Of a DNA stretch of 64,000 nt, positions 16,187 to 24,954 are shown piece by piece. Origin of the DNA: JB111 sp049856295 (lineage in GTDB: Bacteria; Actinomycetota; Actinomycetes; Actinomycetales; Actinomycetaceae); contig NZ_JBNDMZ010000004.1 in assembly GCF_049856295.1 (NCBI RefSeq), positions 1 through 64,000 on the forward strand, written 5' to 3'. The translations under genes were made by a program, and so were the position numbers. The notes under the pieces were generated by a model. That model was given only the letters and a program-made list of their open reading frames with translations, was not told the DNA's origin and searched no databases. Every line of letters begins with the position of its first letter. Positions within the stretch are counted from its first letter, which is position 1.

Positions 16187-17331
16187 CCGCCGACCACCTC
16201 GTCCCACGTGGCGAGCCAGTCCTCGCGGTGCTCGTCGACCTCGGCCGCCGGCATCTCGATCGGGTCCTCCGCGGGCGGGGCGAACTCGGCCCATGCCTCG
16301 GGCAGCGCCACGGAGTCGTCGACCGGGTACATGTACATCGCGTCCGGCAGTGCCGACTGGACGTCCTCCGACAGCAGCCAGTCGATGACCGCGCGCGCCC
16401 CCTCGGGGTTGTCCGCCCCCTCGACGACGCCCGCGTACTCGACCTGCCGGACGCAGGTCTCGGGCAGCGCCGCCGTCGTCGAGGCCGAGCCGTCCTCGGT
16501 GAGCGTCGCCGCCGGCGAGGAGGAGTAGGACAGGACGACCGGTCGGTCCCCGCCCGAGAACGTGAAGTCGACGTAGTAGGCGTCGGACCAGGAGTCGACG
16601 ACGCGGACCCCGTTGTCGAGGAGCCGCTGCCAGTAGTCGGCGAACCCGTCCTCGCCGCTCTCGGCGACGGTCCCGACGAGCATCGCGAGGCCGGGCGAGG
16701 AGACGTTGGGGTCGGTGACGACCGCGAGGTCGGCGAACTCCGGGTCGGCGAGGTCCTCGAAGGTCGCGGGCGGGGTGCGGCCCTCGGCCTCGAACCAGGC
16801 GGTGTCGACGTTGAGGCAGACATCGCCGAAGTCGATCGGGGTGAGCTCGTCCCCGCCGTCGACGAGGAGCTCCTCGGCGGAGGCGGGCAGCTCGGGGGAC
16901 GTGTACGCCTCGAGCACCTGGCCGTCGACGGCCCGGCTCGCGTAGGCGTTGTCGATCCCGTACACGACGTCGGCCGACGGGCTGCCCGCGGAGAGCAGCA
17001 GGTCGTTGACGACGCTGCCGGCGTCGCCCGGCGAGGTGACGACGAGGGTGTAGCCGGTCTCGGCCTCGAACGCCTCGATCAGCTCGTCCGGCAGCGTGAA
17101 CGAGTCGTGCGCGACGAGCGCGACCTCGCCGCCCACGCCGGGCCCGGACCCGCCCGACGACGGGCCCTCGGACGCCGAGCCCTCCGTCGTCGTCCCGTCC
17201 GACCCGGCCGGCGCGCCGTCGTCGGGGCTCTCGTCGTCCCCGCCGCCGAGCGAGCAGCCGGCGAGGGTGAGGGTGATCGCCGAGGCGAGGCCGAGGACGG
17301 CCCCGCCGCGACGGGTGGTCGTGCTGTGCAT
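16183..17331 (-). CDS. thiB: Thiamine ABC transporter substrate-binding lipoprotein
   Basis: A 382-residue extracytoplasmic binding lipoprotein. It has an Arg-containing n-region and a hydrophobic core, then the lipobox TLAGC with Cys26. An acidic Gly/Ser-rich linker to about residue 65 is followed by a periplasmic-binding fold (VALVAHDSFTLPDELIEAFEAETGY), the usual N-terminus of ThiB/TbpA-type proteins. YGIDNAYASRA and the Tyr/Trp-rich ligand region (VVDSWSDAYYVDFTF) fit thiamine binding. It is the first gene of the operon. A TPP riboswitch ends 70 nt upstream, and AGGAGG (17338-17343) lies 6 nt before the ATG. Confidence 0.9.
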   Translation of the reverse strand: MHSTTTRRGGAVLGLASAITLTLAGCSLGGGDDESPDDGAPAGSDGTTTEGSASEGPSSGGSGPGVGGEVALVAHDSFTLPDELIEAFEAETGYTLVVTSPGDAGSVVNDLLLSAGSPSADVVYGIDNAYASRAVDGQVLEAYTSPELPASAEELLVDGGDELTPIDFGDVCLNVDTAWFEAEGRTPPATFEDLADPEFADLAVVTDPNVSSPGLAMLVGTVAESGEDGFADYWQRLLDNGVRVVDSWSDAYYVDFTFSGGDRPVVLSYSSSPAATLTEDGSASTTAALPETCVRQVEYAGVVEGADNPEGARAVIDWLLSEDVQSALPDAMYMYPVDDSVALPEAWAEFAPPAEDPIEMPAAEVDEHREDWLATWDEVVGG

Positions 17332-17340
17332 GTCGAACCT

Positions 17341-17373
17341 CCTGCGTGGGTGCGCAGGGTTCGTCGCCGCGGC
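17341..17373 (-). promoter_or_regulatory. Hairpins between riboswitch and thiB (expression platform)
   Basis: On the minus strand, 17341-17346 can pair with 17353-17358 (CGCAGG/CCTGCG). That stem takes in three bases of the AGGAGG ribosome binding site of thiB. Just upstream, 17362-17373 pairs with 17378-17389 in a 12-bp stem with one G-U type mismatch. This suggests translational control by site occlusion, possibly with attenuation. Inferred from base pairing only. Confidence 0.5.
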
Positions 17374-17400
17374 GGGTGCCGCGACGACGGAGAGATGTCC

Positions 17401-17487
17401 CGACTACCTCCGCCGGTGCTAACCGGATCAGGTTCGAGGGTCTGCGGCTTCCCGCACTCTCAGCGCCGGCTCGGCGCTCCCCTGTCG
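17401..17487 (-). ncRNA. TPP riboswitch (THI element)
   Basis: Read on the minus strand, the conserved THI-box blocks appear in order: CAGGGGAGC, GCTGAGAGTGCGGG, ACCCTCGAACCTGATCC, GGTTAGCACCGGCGGAGG and a closing GTCG that pairs with the opening CGAC. These are the pyrimidine-sensor (CUGAGA) and pyrophosphate-sensor helices of thiamine-pyrophosphate riboswitches. It precedes thiB and should shut off thiamine uptake when TPP is abundant. Confidence 0.97.
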
Positions 17488-17545
17488 TTCACCGGCATGC
17501 TACCCCGGCGCGCAGGGGTCCGACGTTCGTGTCCCGGCGCGCGGG

Positions 17546-17824
17546 TCAGTCGTCGAAGACGTCGTCCGCGACCTTCTGGAGCTCGGCCGGCTTGTACCAC
17601 TTCGCCGCCTGACGCATGGCGAGCTGGCGCACGAGGCCGACGACGGCGCCCGAGACGGCCGTGAAGATGACGATCTCGACGAGCGAGACCGAGTCGTCGC
17701 CGTCGACGACCTCCGGCGGCTCGTGCCCGGTGGCGGCGACCCACCCCTTGGCGAGGATCTTGTTCGCCGCGATGCCGGCGACCACGCCGGCGCCCGTGCT
17801 GACGATCTTCCAACCGATGTCCAT
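17546..17824 (-). CDS. DUF4235 small membrane protein
   Basis: A 92-residue protein matching the DUF4235 pattern: an N-terminal membrane segment (WKIVSTGAGVVAGIAANKIL), a Trp/Gly pair after it, and a second membrane segment (LVEIVIFTAVSGAVVGLVRQLAMR), ending AAKWYKP plus an acidic tail. The family is common in actinomycetes and has no established function. It lies between mrpG and the riboswitch on the same strand and may be cotranscribed with the mrp operon (83-bp gap). ATG 17824 has GGAGGGC in its upstream leader. Confidence 0.85.
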   Translation of the reverse strand: MDIGWKIVSTGAGVVAGIAANKILAKGWVAATGHEPPEVVDGDDSVSLVEIVIFTAVSGAVVGLVRQLAMRQAAKWYKPAELQKVADDVFDD

Positions 17825-17907
17825 CTGTGCCCTCCGTGGTCAGGGCCTCTCGCCCTGGTCGTCGTGTGGTGGTCCGCCCGGTCGTCCCGCGCGTCCCCCG
17901 GGGACGA

Positions 17908-18288
17908 TCATGCCCCAGTGTGCTGGTGGTTCATGTCGCCGCCCGCGGCCTCGATGTCCTCGGCCAGCTCGTCGACGACGAGCCGGGACCGGTCCACCCG
18001 CCCCGTGCGGTAGCCGGCGCGCCCTGCCATGTGGGCGCTGATGGGCGCCGTGAGGAGCTGGAACGCGACGACGAGGACCAGGGTCCACCCGATCCGCGGG
18101 TCGCGCACCTCGAGGGCCACGCCGGCCATGAGGAGCGCGAGGCCGAGGACCTGCGGCTTGGCCGCCGCGTGCATGCGGCTGAACAGGTCGGGGAAGCGGA
18201 CGAGCGCGAGCGCCGCGACGAGGACGAGCAGCGACCCGGCCACCAGGAGGATCGCCGCGAGCACGGAGACGACGTCGGACCAGCTCAT
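17908..18288 (-). CDS. mrpG: Mrp Na+/H+ antiporter subunit G
   Basis: A 126-residue MnhG/MrpG subunit with three membrane helices. The family block FPDLFSRMHAAAKPQVLGLALLMAG follows helix 1, and a third helix is in LVLVVAFQLLTAPISAHMAGRAGYR. It is the last subunit of the multi-subunit cation/proton antiporter, which exports Na+ and supports pH homeostasis. Its ATG overlaps the mrpF stop by 4 nt. The C-terminal 20 residues (acidic, ending in HQHTGA) are an extension. Confidence 0.93.
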   Translation of the reverse strand: MSWSDVVSVLAAILLVAGSLLVLVAALALVRFPDLFSRMHAAAKPQVLGLALLMAGVALEVRDPRIGWTLVLVVAFQLLTAPISAHMAGRAGYRTGRVDRSRLVVDELAEDIEAAGGDMNHQHTGA

Positions 18289-18824
18289 GAGCGCGCCTCC
18301 CCCTGCTCGGTGCCCGTCGCCGCGCCGTGGGGCGCTCCGTCGGCACGGCCGTCGGCCGCACTCCCGGCCGGGTCGCTGCCCGCACCCTCGCGCGGGGAGC
18401 CGGTGCCGGTCGGCGCGTCGACGTCCGCGTCCTCGTCGTCGACGTCCTCGCCGGTGACGCGCGGGGAGTCGGGACCGTGGACGGGCGCGTCGTCGTCCTC
18501 GAGCTCGCGCTCGCGGGCGATGACCTGGGCGAGCTCCTCCTTGGTGAGGATCCGCGCCTCGTCGGACTTCTCGACGGCGGTGAACCGCGCGACGGTGACC
18601 GTCGTGAGGAATCCGACGAGCGTGAGGACGACGAGCATCGGCAGGTACGCCGCGTCCCCGGTCCAGGCGATGAGCAGCCCCACGAGCGCGACGACGGAGG
18701 CGGTGACGACGTCCGTCGAGACCGCGCGGTCGAGCGTCGACGGCCCGCGCTCCATGCGCACGAGCGCGACGAAGACGGCGAGCACGACGATGCCGAGGCA
18801 GCCGTAGACCACGGCCTCCATCAT
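18285..18824 (-). CDS. mrpF: Mrp Na+/H+ antiporter subunit F
   Basis: A 179-residue MrpF. The first 90 residues form the usual three-helix subunit, with RMERGPSTLDRAVSTDVVTA as the conserved cytoplasmic loop. The remaining 90 residues form an acidic, Gly/Ser/Asp-rich tail not found in typical MrpF of about 90 residues, so the protein is twice normal length. It overlaps mrpE upstream and mrpG downstream by 4 nt each (ATGA). The tail may be disordered and cytoplasmic. Confidence 0.92.
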   Translation of the reverse strand: MMEAVVYGCLGIVVLAVFVALVRMERGPSTLDRAVSTDVVTASVVALVGLLIAWTGDAAYLPMLVVLTLVGFLTTVTVARFTAVEKSDEARILTKEELAQVIARERELEDDDAPVHGPDSPRVTGEDVDDEDADVDAPTGTGSPREGAGSDPAGSAADGRADGAPHGAATGTEQGEARS

Positions 18825-19612
18825 GAGGCGCCCCCATCCGTCGTCCGGTCCTCGCTACGGACCCCGTCGGCGGGCCCCTCCTCCGACGGCGCGTCGGCGG
18901 CGGCACCCTCGACCGACGGCGCCGGCAGCCGGCCGGCGCGCCGCGACCACCCGGGTCGGAAGCCGGCGTCGACGAGCTGGTCGTCGGTGGCGAAGGCCCG
19001 CAGCAGCCGCTCCTCCTGGGCGAGGACGTCGATGTGCGCCTGCTCGAGCCCGCCCGAGATGTCGACGTCGAGGATGTGCATGTAGAGCATGCCGGACAGG
19101 CGCATCGCCTCGACGACGAGCGAGCCGGGCACGAGGGAGCACATCCCGCCGGTCGCGGTGAGGATGAGGTCCGAGTGGGAGCGGAGCTGCACGCGGATGA
19201 CCGCACCGCGCGGGGCGCGACCGCGGACGGTGAGGACGACGATCTGCCAGGAGGCACGCAGCACCTCCTTGACGAAGACGGCGACGAGCACCACCACCGC
19301 GAGCGGTCGCACGGTGGTCCGACCCGTGGCGCGCGGCATGGGCATGAGGATCGTGACGAACATGCCCAGGGCGAAGCCGGCCACGACGTTGCCGACCGAC
19401 AGGTCGCCCCACAGGAGCACCCAGACGACCGTGAGCCAGACGACGAGCTTCCACGACGTGGGCACGAGGCGAGGGGGCGCGCCGCGCGCGCTTCGGCGAC
19501 GTCCCCAATTGGCGCGGGCGCCCGGCCGGCCCCGGCGGCTGCCACGGACGGTGGTGCGCGGGTCCGAGGGCGTGGCGGCCCCCGCACGGAAGTGTCCGAG
19601 GTCCTCGGTCAC
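18821..19612 (-). CDS. mrpE: Mrp Na+/H+ antiporter subunit E
   Basis: A 263-residue MrpE/MnhE. A basic, low-complexity N-terminal 45 residues precede the family core: two helices around WLTVVWVLLWGDLSVGNVVAGFALGMFVTILMP, then VFVKEVLRASWQIVVLTVRGR, then the soluble domain TATGGMCSLVPGSLVVEA ... MLYMHILDVD. An acidic 50-residue tail follows. GTG 19612 overlaps the mrpD stop as GTGA. MrpE helps assemble and maximise activity of the antiporter complex in the membrane. Confidence 0.92.
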   Translation of the reverse strand: MTEDLGHFRAGAATPSDPRTTVRGSRRGRPGARANWGRRRSARGAPPRLVPTSWKLVVWLTVVWVLLWGDLSVGNVVAGFALGMFVTILMPMPRATGRTTVRPLAVVVLVAVFVKEVLRASWQIVVLTVRGRAPRGAVIRVQLRSHSDLILTATGGMCSLVPGSLVVEAMRLSGMLYMHILDVDISGGLEQAHIDVLAQEERLLRAFATDDQLVDAGFRPGWSRRAGRLPAPSVEGAAADAPSEEGPADGVRSEDRTTDGGAS

Positions 19613-21216
19613 GGCACTCCCTCCTCTCCGACGGGCTGGTCCTCGCTCGGCGTCTCCACGGGGACCTCCTCCGAGCGCTCGCCCTCCTCGGCGACCTCGT
19701 CGGAGATGCCGTCGCCGCGCACCCCGCCGGGCAGCACGGCGGCGATGTACGGCGTGCGCAGCATGAGGTCCCGGGCGGCCGTGTCCGCGTAGTCGACGAT
19801 CGGCCCCGCGGCCACGGTCATGCCGAGCGACATCGCGATGACGGCGCCGGCCGACAGCGTCATCGTGGCGGGCGTGGACTGCCCCTGCAGCTCCTCGGGC
19901 GCCTCCTGCCAGAACGCCATGTTCCAGGCCTTGACCACCGCGTAGAGCGTGAGCAGCGAGGTGACGAGGCCGGCCGCGACGAGTGTCCAGGACATCCAGG
20001 AGCCCTCGGTCGCGGCGGCCTGCATGAGCCCGACCTTCCCGAGGAACCCGCTGAACGGCGGGATTCCGGCGAGGTTGAGCGCGGGGACCAGATAGAGGAT
20101 CGCCAGGAGCGGCGCGAGCCTGGCGAGGGACCCCAGCCGGACGAGGGAGGTCGTGCCGCCGCGGCGCTCGATGAGACCGGCGACGAGGAACAAGGCGGTC
20201 TGGACGGTGATGTGGTGGGCCACGTAGAAGATCGCGGCCGAGAGCCCGTCGGTGGTCGCCGTACCGATGCCCCAGATCATGTAGCCGACGTGGCTGATGA
20301 GCGTGAAGGACAGCAGACGCTTGAGGTCCGCCTGGGCGACCGCCCCGAGGATACCGACGAGCATCGCAGCCGCCGCGACGACCATGAGCACCGTGCTCAT
20401 CCGGCCGTCGCCGAACAGCGTGACCTGCGACCGGATGATCGCGTAGACGCCGACCTTGGTGAGCAGGCCGGCGAAGACCGCGGTCACCGGCGCGGGCGCG
20501 GTCGGGTAGGAGTCGGGTAGCCAGGCGGACAGCGGGAACAGCGCCGCCTTGATGCCGAACGCGATGAGCAGGACCGCCTCGAGGACGATCGTCACGCCGG
20601 GGTCGATCTCCGGGAGCCTCTGCGCGAGCTGGGCCATGTTGACCGTCCCCGCGGCGGCGTACACGTAGGCCAGCCCCATGAGGAAGATGAACGAGGAGTT
20701 GAAGGAGACGATGATGTAGACCGTCCCCGAGCGGATCCGGTCGCGCGTGCCGCCGAGCGTGATGAGCACGAAGCTCGCCACGAGGAGCATCTCGAAGCCG
20801 ACGTAGAGGTTGAACAGGTCGCCCGCGAGGAACGCGTTCGAGACCCCCGCCGACAGGACGAGGAACGTCGGGTGGTAGATCGTCACCGGTGCGCCCTCGT
20901 CGCCGTCGGCCACGTTCTGGGCGAACGAGTAGACGAGGACCGCGAGCGTGACGGCCACGGAGACCACGAGCAGCAGCGCCGAGAGCCGGTCCCCCACGAG
21001 GACGATGCCGACGGGCGCCGACCACCCCCCGATGTTGAGGACGAGTGGCCCGGAGTCCACGGCCACGAGCAGCACGATCGCCACCGCGAGGACCGCGGCG
21101 AGCACGACCACCGAGATGATGCCCTGCGCCTTGCGGAACCGCGCGAGCACGAGCGAGAGGCCCGCGCCTAGCAGCGGGGCCATGACCGGGACGGCCAGGA
21201 GCCAGTCCATGCTCAT
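19609..21216 (-). CDS. mrpD: Mrp Na+/H+ antiporter subunit D
   Basis: A 535-residue MrpD with about 14 membrane helices, homologous to the proton-pumping NuoM/NuoN subunits. The core contains the key charged positions NLYVGFEMLLVASF (Glu in helix 5), AFGIKAALFPLSAWLPDSYP (Lys in helix 7) and RLLSFTLISHVGYMIWG. It forms the ion-translocating part of the antiporter with MrpA. An acidic tail of about 35 residues follows. The first ATG (21216) overlaps the mrpC stop; a second Met two codons later is possible. Confidence 0.95.
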   Translation of the reverse strand: MSMDWLLAVPVMAPLLGAGLSLVLARFRKAQGIISVVVLAAVLAVAIVLLVAVDSGPLVLNIGGWSAPVGIVLVGDRLSALLLVVSVAVTLAVLVYSFAQNVADGDEGAPVTIYHPTFLVLSAGVSNAFLAGDLFNLYVGFEMLLVASFVLITLGGTRDRIRSGTVYIIVSFNSSFIFLMGLAYVYAAAGTVNMAQLAQRLPEIDPGVTIVLEAVLLIAFGIKAALFPLSAWLPDSYPTAPAPVTAVFAGLLTKVGVYAIIRSQVTLFGDGRMSTVLMVVAAAAMLVGILGAVAQADLKRLLSFTLISHVGYMIWGIGTATTDGLSAAIFYVAHHITVQTALFLVAGLIERRGGTTSLVRLGSLARLAPLLAILYLVPALNLAGIPPFSGFLGKVGLMQAAATEGSWMSWTLVAAGLVTSLLTLYAVVKAWNMAFWQEAPEELQGQSTPATMTLSAGAVIAMSLGMTVAAGPIVDYADTAARDLMLRTPYIAAVLPGGVRGDGISDEVAEEGERSEEVPVETPSEDQPVGEEGVP

Positions 21217-21689
21217 GCGCGCCCCCCGGAGTCGTCCGTGTCGGTCTCGTCGAAGGTCGTCTCGGCCTCCTGCTCGAGGCTGGCTCCCGAGTCGTCGGTC
21301 GAGCGGGCGTCGAGCTCGTCGCGGGCGGCGCGGCGCGCGATGCGGCGGTCCTCGAGGTCGTCCTGCACCTCGTCGTGCCCGTTGAGCTGCCACGAGCGGT
21401 AGGCGAGCGCCATGAGGAACGCGGTGATGCCGAGGCTGATGACGATCGCGGTGAGGATCATCGCCTGCGGCAGCGGATCGGACATGTCCTCCGTGGCGGA
21501 CTGGCCGATGATCGGCGGCTCTCCGGCCCGACCACCCGCCACGAGGATGAGCAGGTTGATGCCGTGCGTGATGAGGCCCGCGCCGATGACGATGCGCGAC
21601 AGGGACCGCTCGAGCACGAGGTAGACACCGGCCCCGACGAGGACGGCGATCACGACGACGAGGGCGAGGGAGGGGCTGACGTCGATCAT
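21213..21689 (-). CDS. mrpC: Mrp Na+/H+ antiporter subunit C
   Basis: A 158-residue MrpC, a NuoK homologue with three helices. GVYLVLERSLSRIVIGAGLITHGINLLIL is the family signature, followed by DPLPQAMILTAIVISLGITAFLMALAYR. Residues 105-158 are an Asp/Glu-rich tail beyond the usual length of 110-115. Start and stop overlap mrpA and mrpD by 4 nt. Confidence 0.95.
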   Translation of the reverse strand: MIDVSPSLALVVVIAVLVGAGVYLVLERSLSRIVIGAGLITHGINLLILVAGGRAGEPPIIGQSATEDMSDPLPQAMILTAIVISLGITAFLMALAYRSWQLNGHDEVQDDLEDRRIARRAARDELDARSTDDSGASLEQEAETTFDETDTDDSGGRA

Positions 21690-24600
21690 GTGCGCCCCCG
21701 TCCGGCGGAGCCGTCGAGACCGGGACGCGCGGTCGGTGCGTCGGCGCCCTGGAGCTCGTCCGGCACGTCGTCGCGGTGGTCGACGCCGACGACGCGGTCG
21801 TCGGCGGCGCGCGCCGGGTCGTCGTGGGAGAGGTCGGGCGCCTGCTCGCCCTCGAGCTCGCCGTGGCGGTCGACCTCCGCGCCCAGCGAGCGCAGGATGT
21901 CGAGCACGAGGCCGATGACGACGAGGAAGACACCCATGTCGAAGAAGAGCGTGGTGACGAGGTGCACGTCCCCGAACGGCCACAGCGTGAAGTCGAAGAC
22001 CGCGCTCTGCAGGACCGTGCCGCCGAACAGCATGGGGATCGTCGCCGCAGCGACCATGGCGACGAGCCCGCTGCCCAGGAGCTGGCCGGGGTGCAGCGGC
22101 ACCGCCTCGGCGAGCTCGAACCGGCCGCCCGCGAGGTAGCGGACGATGAGCGCGATGCCCGCCGCGATGCCGCCGGCGAACCCGCCGCCCGGCGCGTTGT
22201 GGCCGGAGAACAGCAGGAAGAGCGCGTAGATGATGAGCGTGTGGAAGATCAGCCGGGCGCCGATCTCGAACATCACCGAGCGCCGCACCGGGGCGAGCGT
22301 CGCGCTCGCCGCGAGCCAGCGCTGACCCCGCTGCGGGTCTCGCAGCCGCGGGCTCGGGCCGGGGCGGTGGCGCTCCTTGCGGACGACGGCGGCGGGGTCC
22401 GGGAACTCCGCCCACACGCCGGGCGACCCCTTCCGCGGCTCGACGCGGCGCTCGACGCGCCCGAACCGGCCGCGGACGAAGACGAGCGAGGCGATGCCGG
22501 TGGCTGCGGCCACGATGACCGAGACCTCGCCGAGCGTGTCCCACGCACGCGTGTCGACCAGGGTGACGTTGACGATGTTGCGCCCGTACCCGTACTCGTA
22601 GACCTCGGTGGGGAAGTCGACCGTGACCGGCTCGTGGATCCGACCGCCGGTCATGTACAGCGCGAGCACCGCGACGGTGGTGCCCACCGCCGCGGCGATG
22701 GCCAACCGCGTCCAGCGCGAGGCGGCGAGCGGCCGGTTGGAGAAGTACGCGGGCAGGCGGCGCAGGACGAGGATGAGCACGACGAGCGTGACGGTCTCGA
22801 CCACGGCCTGCGTGAGCGCGAGGTCCGGAGCGCCGTGGAGGACGAACAGCAGCGCGACGCCGTAGCCGGCGACGCCGAGCAGGATGACGGCCTTGAGCCG
22901 GCGGCGCGCGCGGGCGGCGAGCACGGCGGTGACGCACACGAGGAGCGCGACCGCCGCCTGCAGGGCGGAGTCCGCCAGCCGCAGGTCGGCCGGCACCGCG
23001 CCCGGGACGAGCACGAGCGCGCCCAGTGCGGCGAGGACGAACGTGACGAAGATGGTCGAGAGGTAGGCGGGCAGCGAGCCGCGCTGGGTCATCGCGGTGA
23101 CGTCGGCGGCGAAGTGGTCGAGGGCCACGAGCGAGCGGCGGTACACGCCCTCGGCGCCGGCGTGGTCCGGCAGGAGGTCCTGGGCGCGCTCGACCTGCCT
23201 CCGGAACGCGAACAGGACGGCGCCGAGGACGATCACGAGGAGCGTGAGGAGGAACGCCGGCGTGACCCCGGCCCACAGGACGAGGTGCCCCGGCTCGCCG
23301 GGGTGCAGATCGGCGTGCGGGGCGAGGATCCGCTCGACCTGGCCGGGCACGAGGCCCGCGGCGAGCGAGAGGGCGGCGAGCACGATCGGGGGCGCCATGA
23401 TGAGCATCGAGCGGCGCGGGACCACTGTCGGCTCGAGCCCCTTCTTCGTGCCGAACGCGCCCCACCACAGGCGCAGCCCGTAGGCGAGCGTGAGGACCGA
23501 CCCGGCGACGACGCCGATGAGCGTGACGGTGTCGACCCAGCCGGTGCCGTGGACGAGCGCCTCGAGGGCCGCCTCCTTGCCCAGGTAGCCGAGCGTGGGT
23601 GGCAGTCCCGCCATCGAGGCGGTCGCGATACCCATGACGACGGCGAGGACCGGCATCTGCTTGCCGAGCCCCGAGAGCTTGCGCAGGTCACGGGTGCCGA
23701 CCGCCCAGTCGATGATGCCGACGGAGAGGAAGAGGCAGGACTTGAACAGCGCGTGCGCGAGCAGGAGCGTGAGCCCCGCCAGCGCCACGGCGCGCTGCCC
23801 GTGGCCGACCAGGGCGATGAGGAAGCCGAGCTGGGACACGGTGCCGAACGCGAGGACGAGCTTGAGGTCGTGCTGCCGCAGCGCCCGGTAGCCCCCGATG
23901 AGGAGGGTGCCGAGCCCGAACCCGAGGACCATGACCTGCCACGCCGTCTGGTCGGCGAGGCCCGGTGCGAGCCGCGCGACCAGGTAGACGCCCGCCTTGA
24001 CCATCGCCGCGGCGTGCAGGTACGCGGAGACCGGGGTCGGGGCGGCCATCGCGGCCGGCAGCCAGAAGTGGAACGGCACGAGCGCCGACTTGCTCAGCGC
24101 GCCCAGGAGCACGAGCACGATCGCCCACGTGAGCAGCGGCCCCTCGGCCAGGCGCCCGTTCGCCCCGGCCTCGACCAGGCCGGAGAGGCGGTACGAGCCA
24201 CCCTCCATCTCGCCGAGCGCGATGACGCCGGCGAGCATGGCGAGGCCGCCGAGGGTCGTGACGAGGATGGCCTGCACGGCGGCACGACGGGCGGACTGGC
24301 GCTCGAACGAGTGCCCGATGAGCAGGAAGGAGAAGACGGTCGTCAGCTCCCAGAACACATACAGCAGCAGCGTGCTGTCCGTGGTGACGAGGCCGAGCAT
24401 GGCGCCCGCGAAGGCGACGAAGACGCCCGCGAAGCGGGGCAGCCCCTTCGCGGTCCGGGAGAAGTAGGCGGCGCAGAACGCGAGGACGAGCGCGCCGACT
24501 CCGCCGACCACGATCGTCATCAGCCACGCGAGCGTGTCGAGGCGGAAGTCCAGGTGCAGGTCGTACCCCGGCACCCACGTGACGAGCTGCGTGGGTCCGT

Positions 24601-24754
24601 CCCCGGCGAGGACCTCGCTCGTGTGCGCCAGCGCCCAGGCGGCGGCCGAGGCCGGCGCGAGCGCGAGGAGCAGGAAGATCCGGCGTCCGAACCGGGAGAC
24701 GAGCGGCGGAGCTGCGACGGCCACGAGCGCGTGGAGGGTCAGCAGCTCGATCAC
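21686..24754 (-). CDS. mrpA: Mrp Na+/H+ antiporter subunit A, with MrpB domain
   Basis: A 1022-residue MrpA, the largest antiporter subunit. The NuoL-like proton-channel half covers roughly residues 1-560, with YVFWELTTVFSFLLIGHSF (Glu), SALVPFHFWLPAAMAAPTPVSAYLHAA (Lys/His region) and KLVLAFGTVSQLGFLIA. The C-terminal part has the MrpA-specific GVGVA-like helices (HGAPDLALTQAVVETVTLVVL). Then comes a fused MrpB domain, about residues 870-1000, with LIFHTLIIYALFLLFSGHNAPGGGFAGGIAAG. No separate mrpB is present, which fits the fused A/B form of group 2-type operons. GTG 24754 is chosen with GGGAG 7 nt upstream; the longer open frame is non-membrane shadow. Confidence 0.95.
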   Translation of the reverse strand: MIELLTLHALVAVAAPPLVSRFGRRIFLLLALAPASAAAWALAHTSEVLAGDGPTQLVTWVPGYDLHLDFRLDTLAWLMTIVVGGVGALVLAFCAAYFSRTAKGLPRFAGVFVAFAGAMLGLVTTDSTLLLYVFWELTTVFSFLLIGHSFERQSARRAAVQAILVTTLGGLAMLAGVIALGEMEGGSYRLSGLVEAGANGRLAEGPLLTWAIVLVLLGALSKSALVPFHFWLPAAMAAPTPVSAYLHAAAMVKAGVYLVARLAPGLADQTAWQVMVLGFGLGTLLIGGYRALRQHDLKLVLAFGTVSQLGFLIALVGHGQRAVALAGLTLLLAHALFKSCLFLSVGIIDWAVGTRDLRKLSGLGKQMPVLAVVMGIATASMAGLPPTLGYLGKEAALEALVHGTGWVDTVTLIGVVAGSVLTLAYGLRLWWGAFGTKKGLEPTVVPRRSMLIMAPPIVLAALSLAAGLVPGQVERILAPHADLHPGEPGHLVLWAGVTPAFLLTLLVIVLGAVLFAFRRQVERAQDLLPDHAGAEGVYRRSLVALDHFAADVTAMTQRGSLPAYLSTIFVTFVLAALGALVLVPGAVPADLRLADSALQAAVALLVCVTAVLAARARRRLKAVILLGVAGYGVALLFVLHGAPDLALTQAVVETVTLVVLILVLRRLPAYFSNRPLAASRWTRLAIAAAVGTTVAVLALYMTGGRIHEPVTVDFPTEVYEYGYGRNIVNVTLVDTRAWDTLGEVSVIVAAATGIASLVFVRGRFGRVERRVEPRKGSPGVWAEFPDPAAVVRKERHRPGPSPRLRDPQRGQRWLAASATLAPVRRSVMFEIGARLIFHTLIIYALFLLFSGHNAPGGGFAGGIAAGIALIVRYLAGGRFELAEAVPLHPGQLLGSGLVAMVAAATIPMLFGGTVLQSAVFDFTLWPFGDVHLVTTLFFDMGVFLVVIGLVLDILRSLGAEVDRHGELEGEQAPDLSHDDPARAADDRVVGVDHRDDVPDELQGADAPTARPGLDGSAGRGRT

Positions 24755-24954
24755 GGGCTGTCTCCCATCCGGTCGCGGTCCGTCGTGTCCCCGGTCCGTT
24801 GGACGCCGGTCCGTATCTGGGCACGGGCGACGGCTCGGGCCGGAGCGACCGGCCGACGGGGGTTGACCACAGTGTAAAGGCCGGACCACGTGCGGACCGT
24901 GCCCGTCCGGGTGGCGATGCTCTCGTCGTCCAACCAGGGGGCTAGGTTGTCCCG

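Noticed and set aside
13287..17331. Iron (FbpABC-type) transporter as an alternative for the ABC operon
   Set aside because: The permease and ATPase are of the same clan, but the upstream TPP riboswitch and ThiB-like binding protein favour thiamine.
23097..24877. Plus-strand open frames over mrpA, including a 1033-residue one from 21776
   Set aside because: Asp/Glu/Arg-rich antisense shadow of the membrane protein mrpA; no motifs and no plausible start signals.
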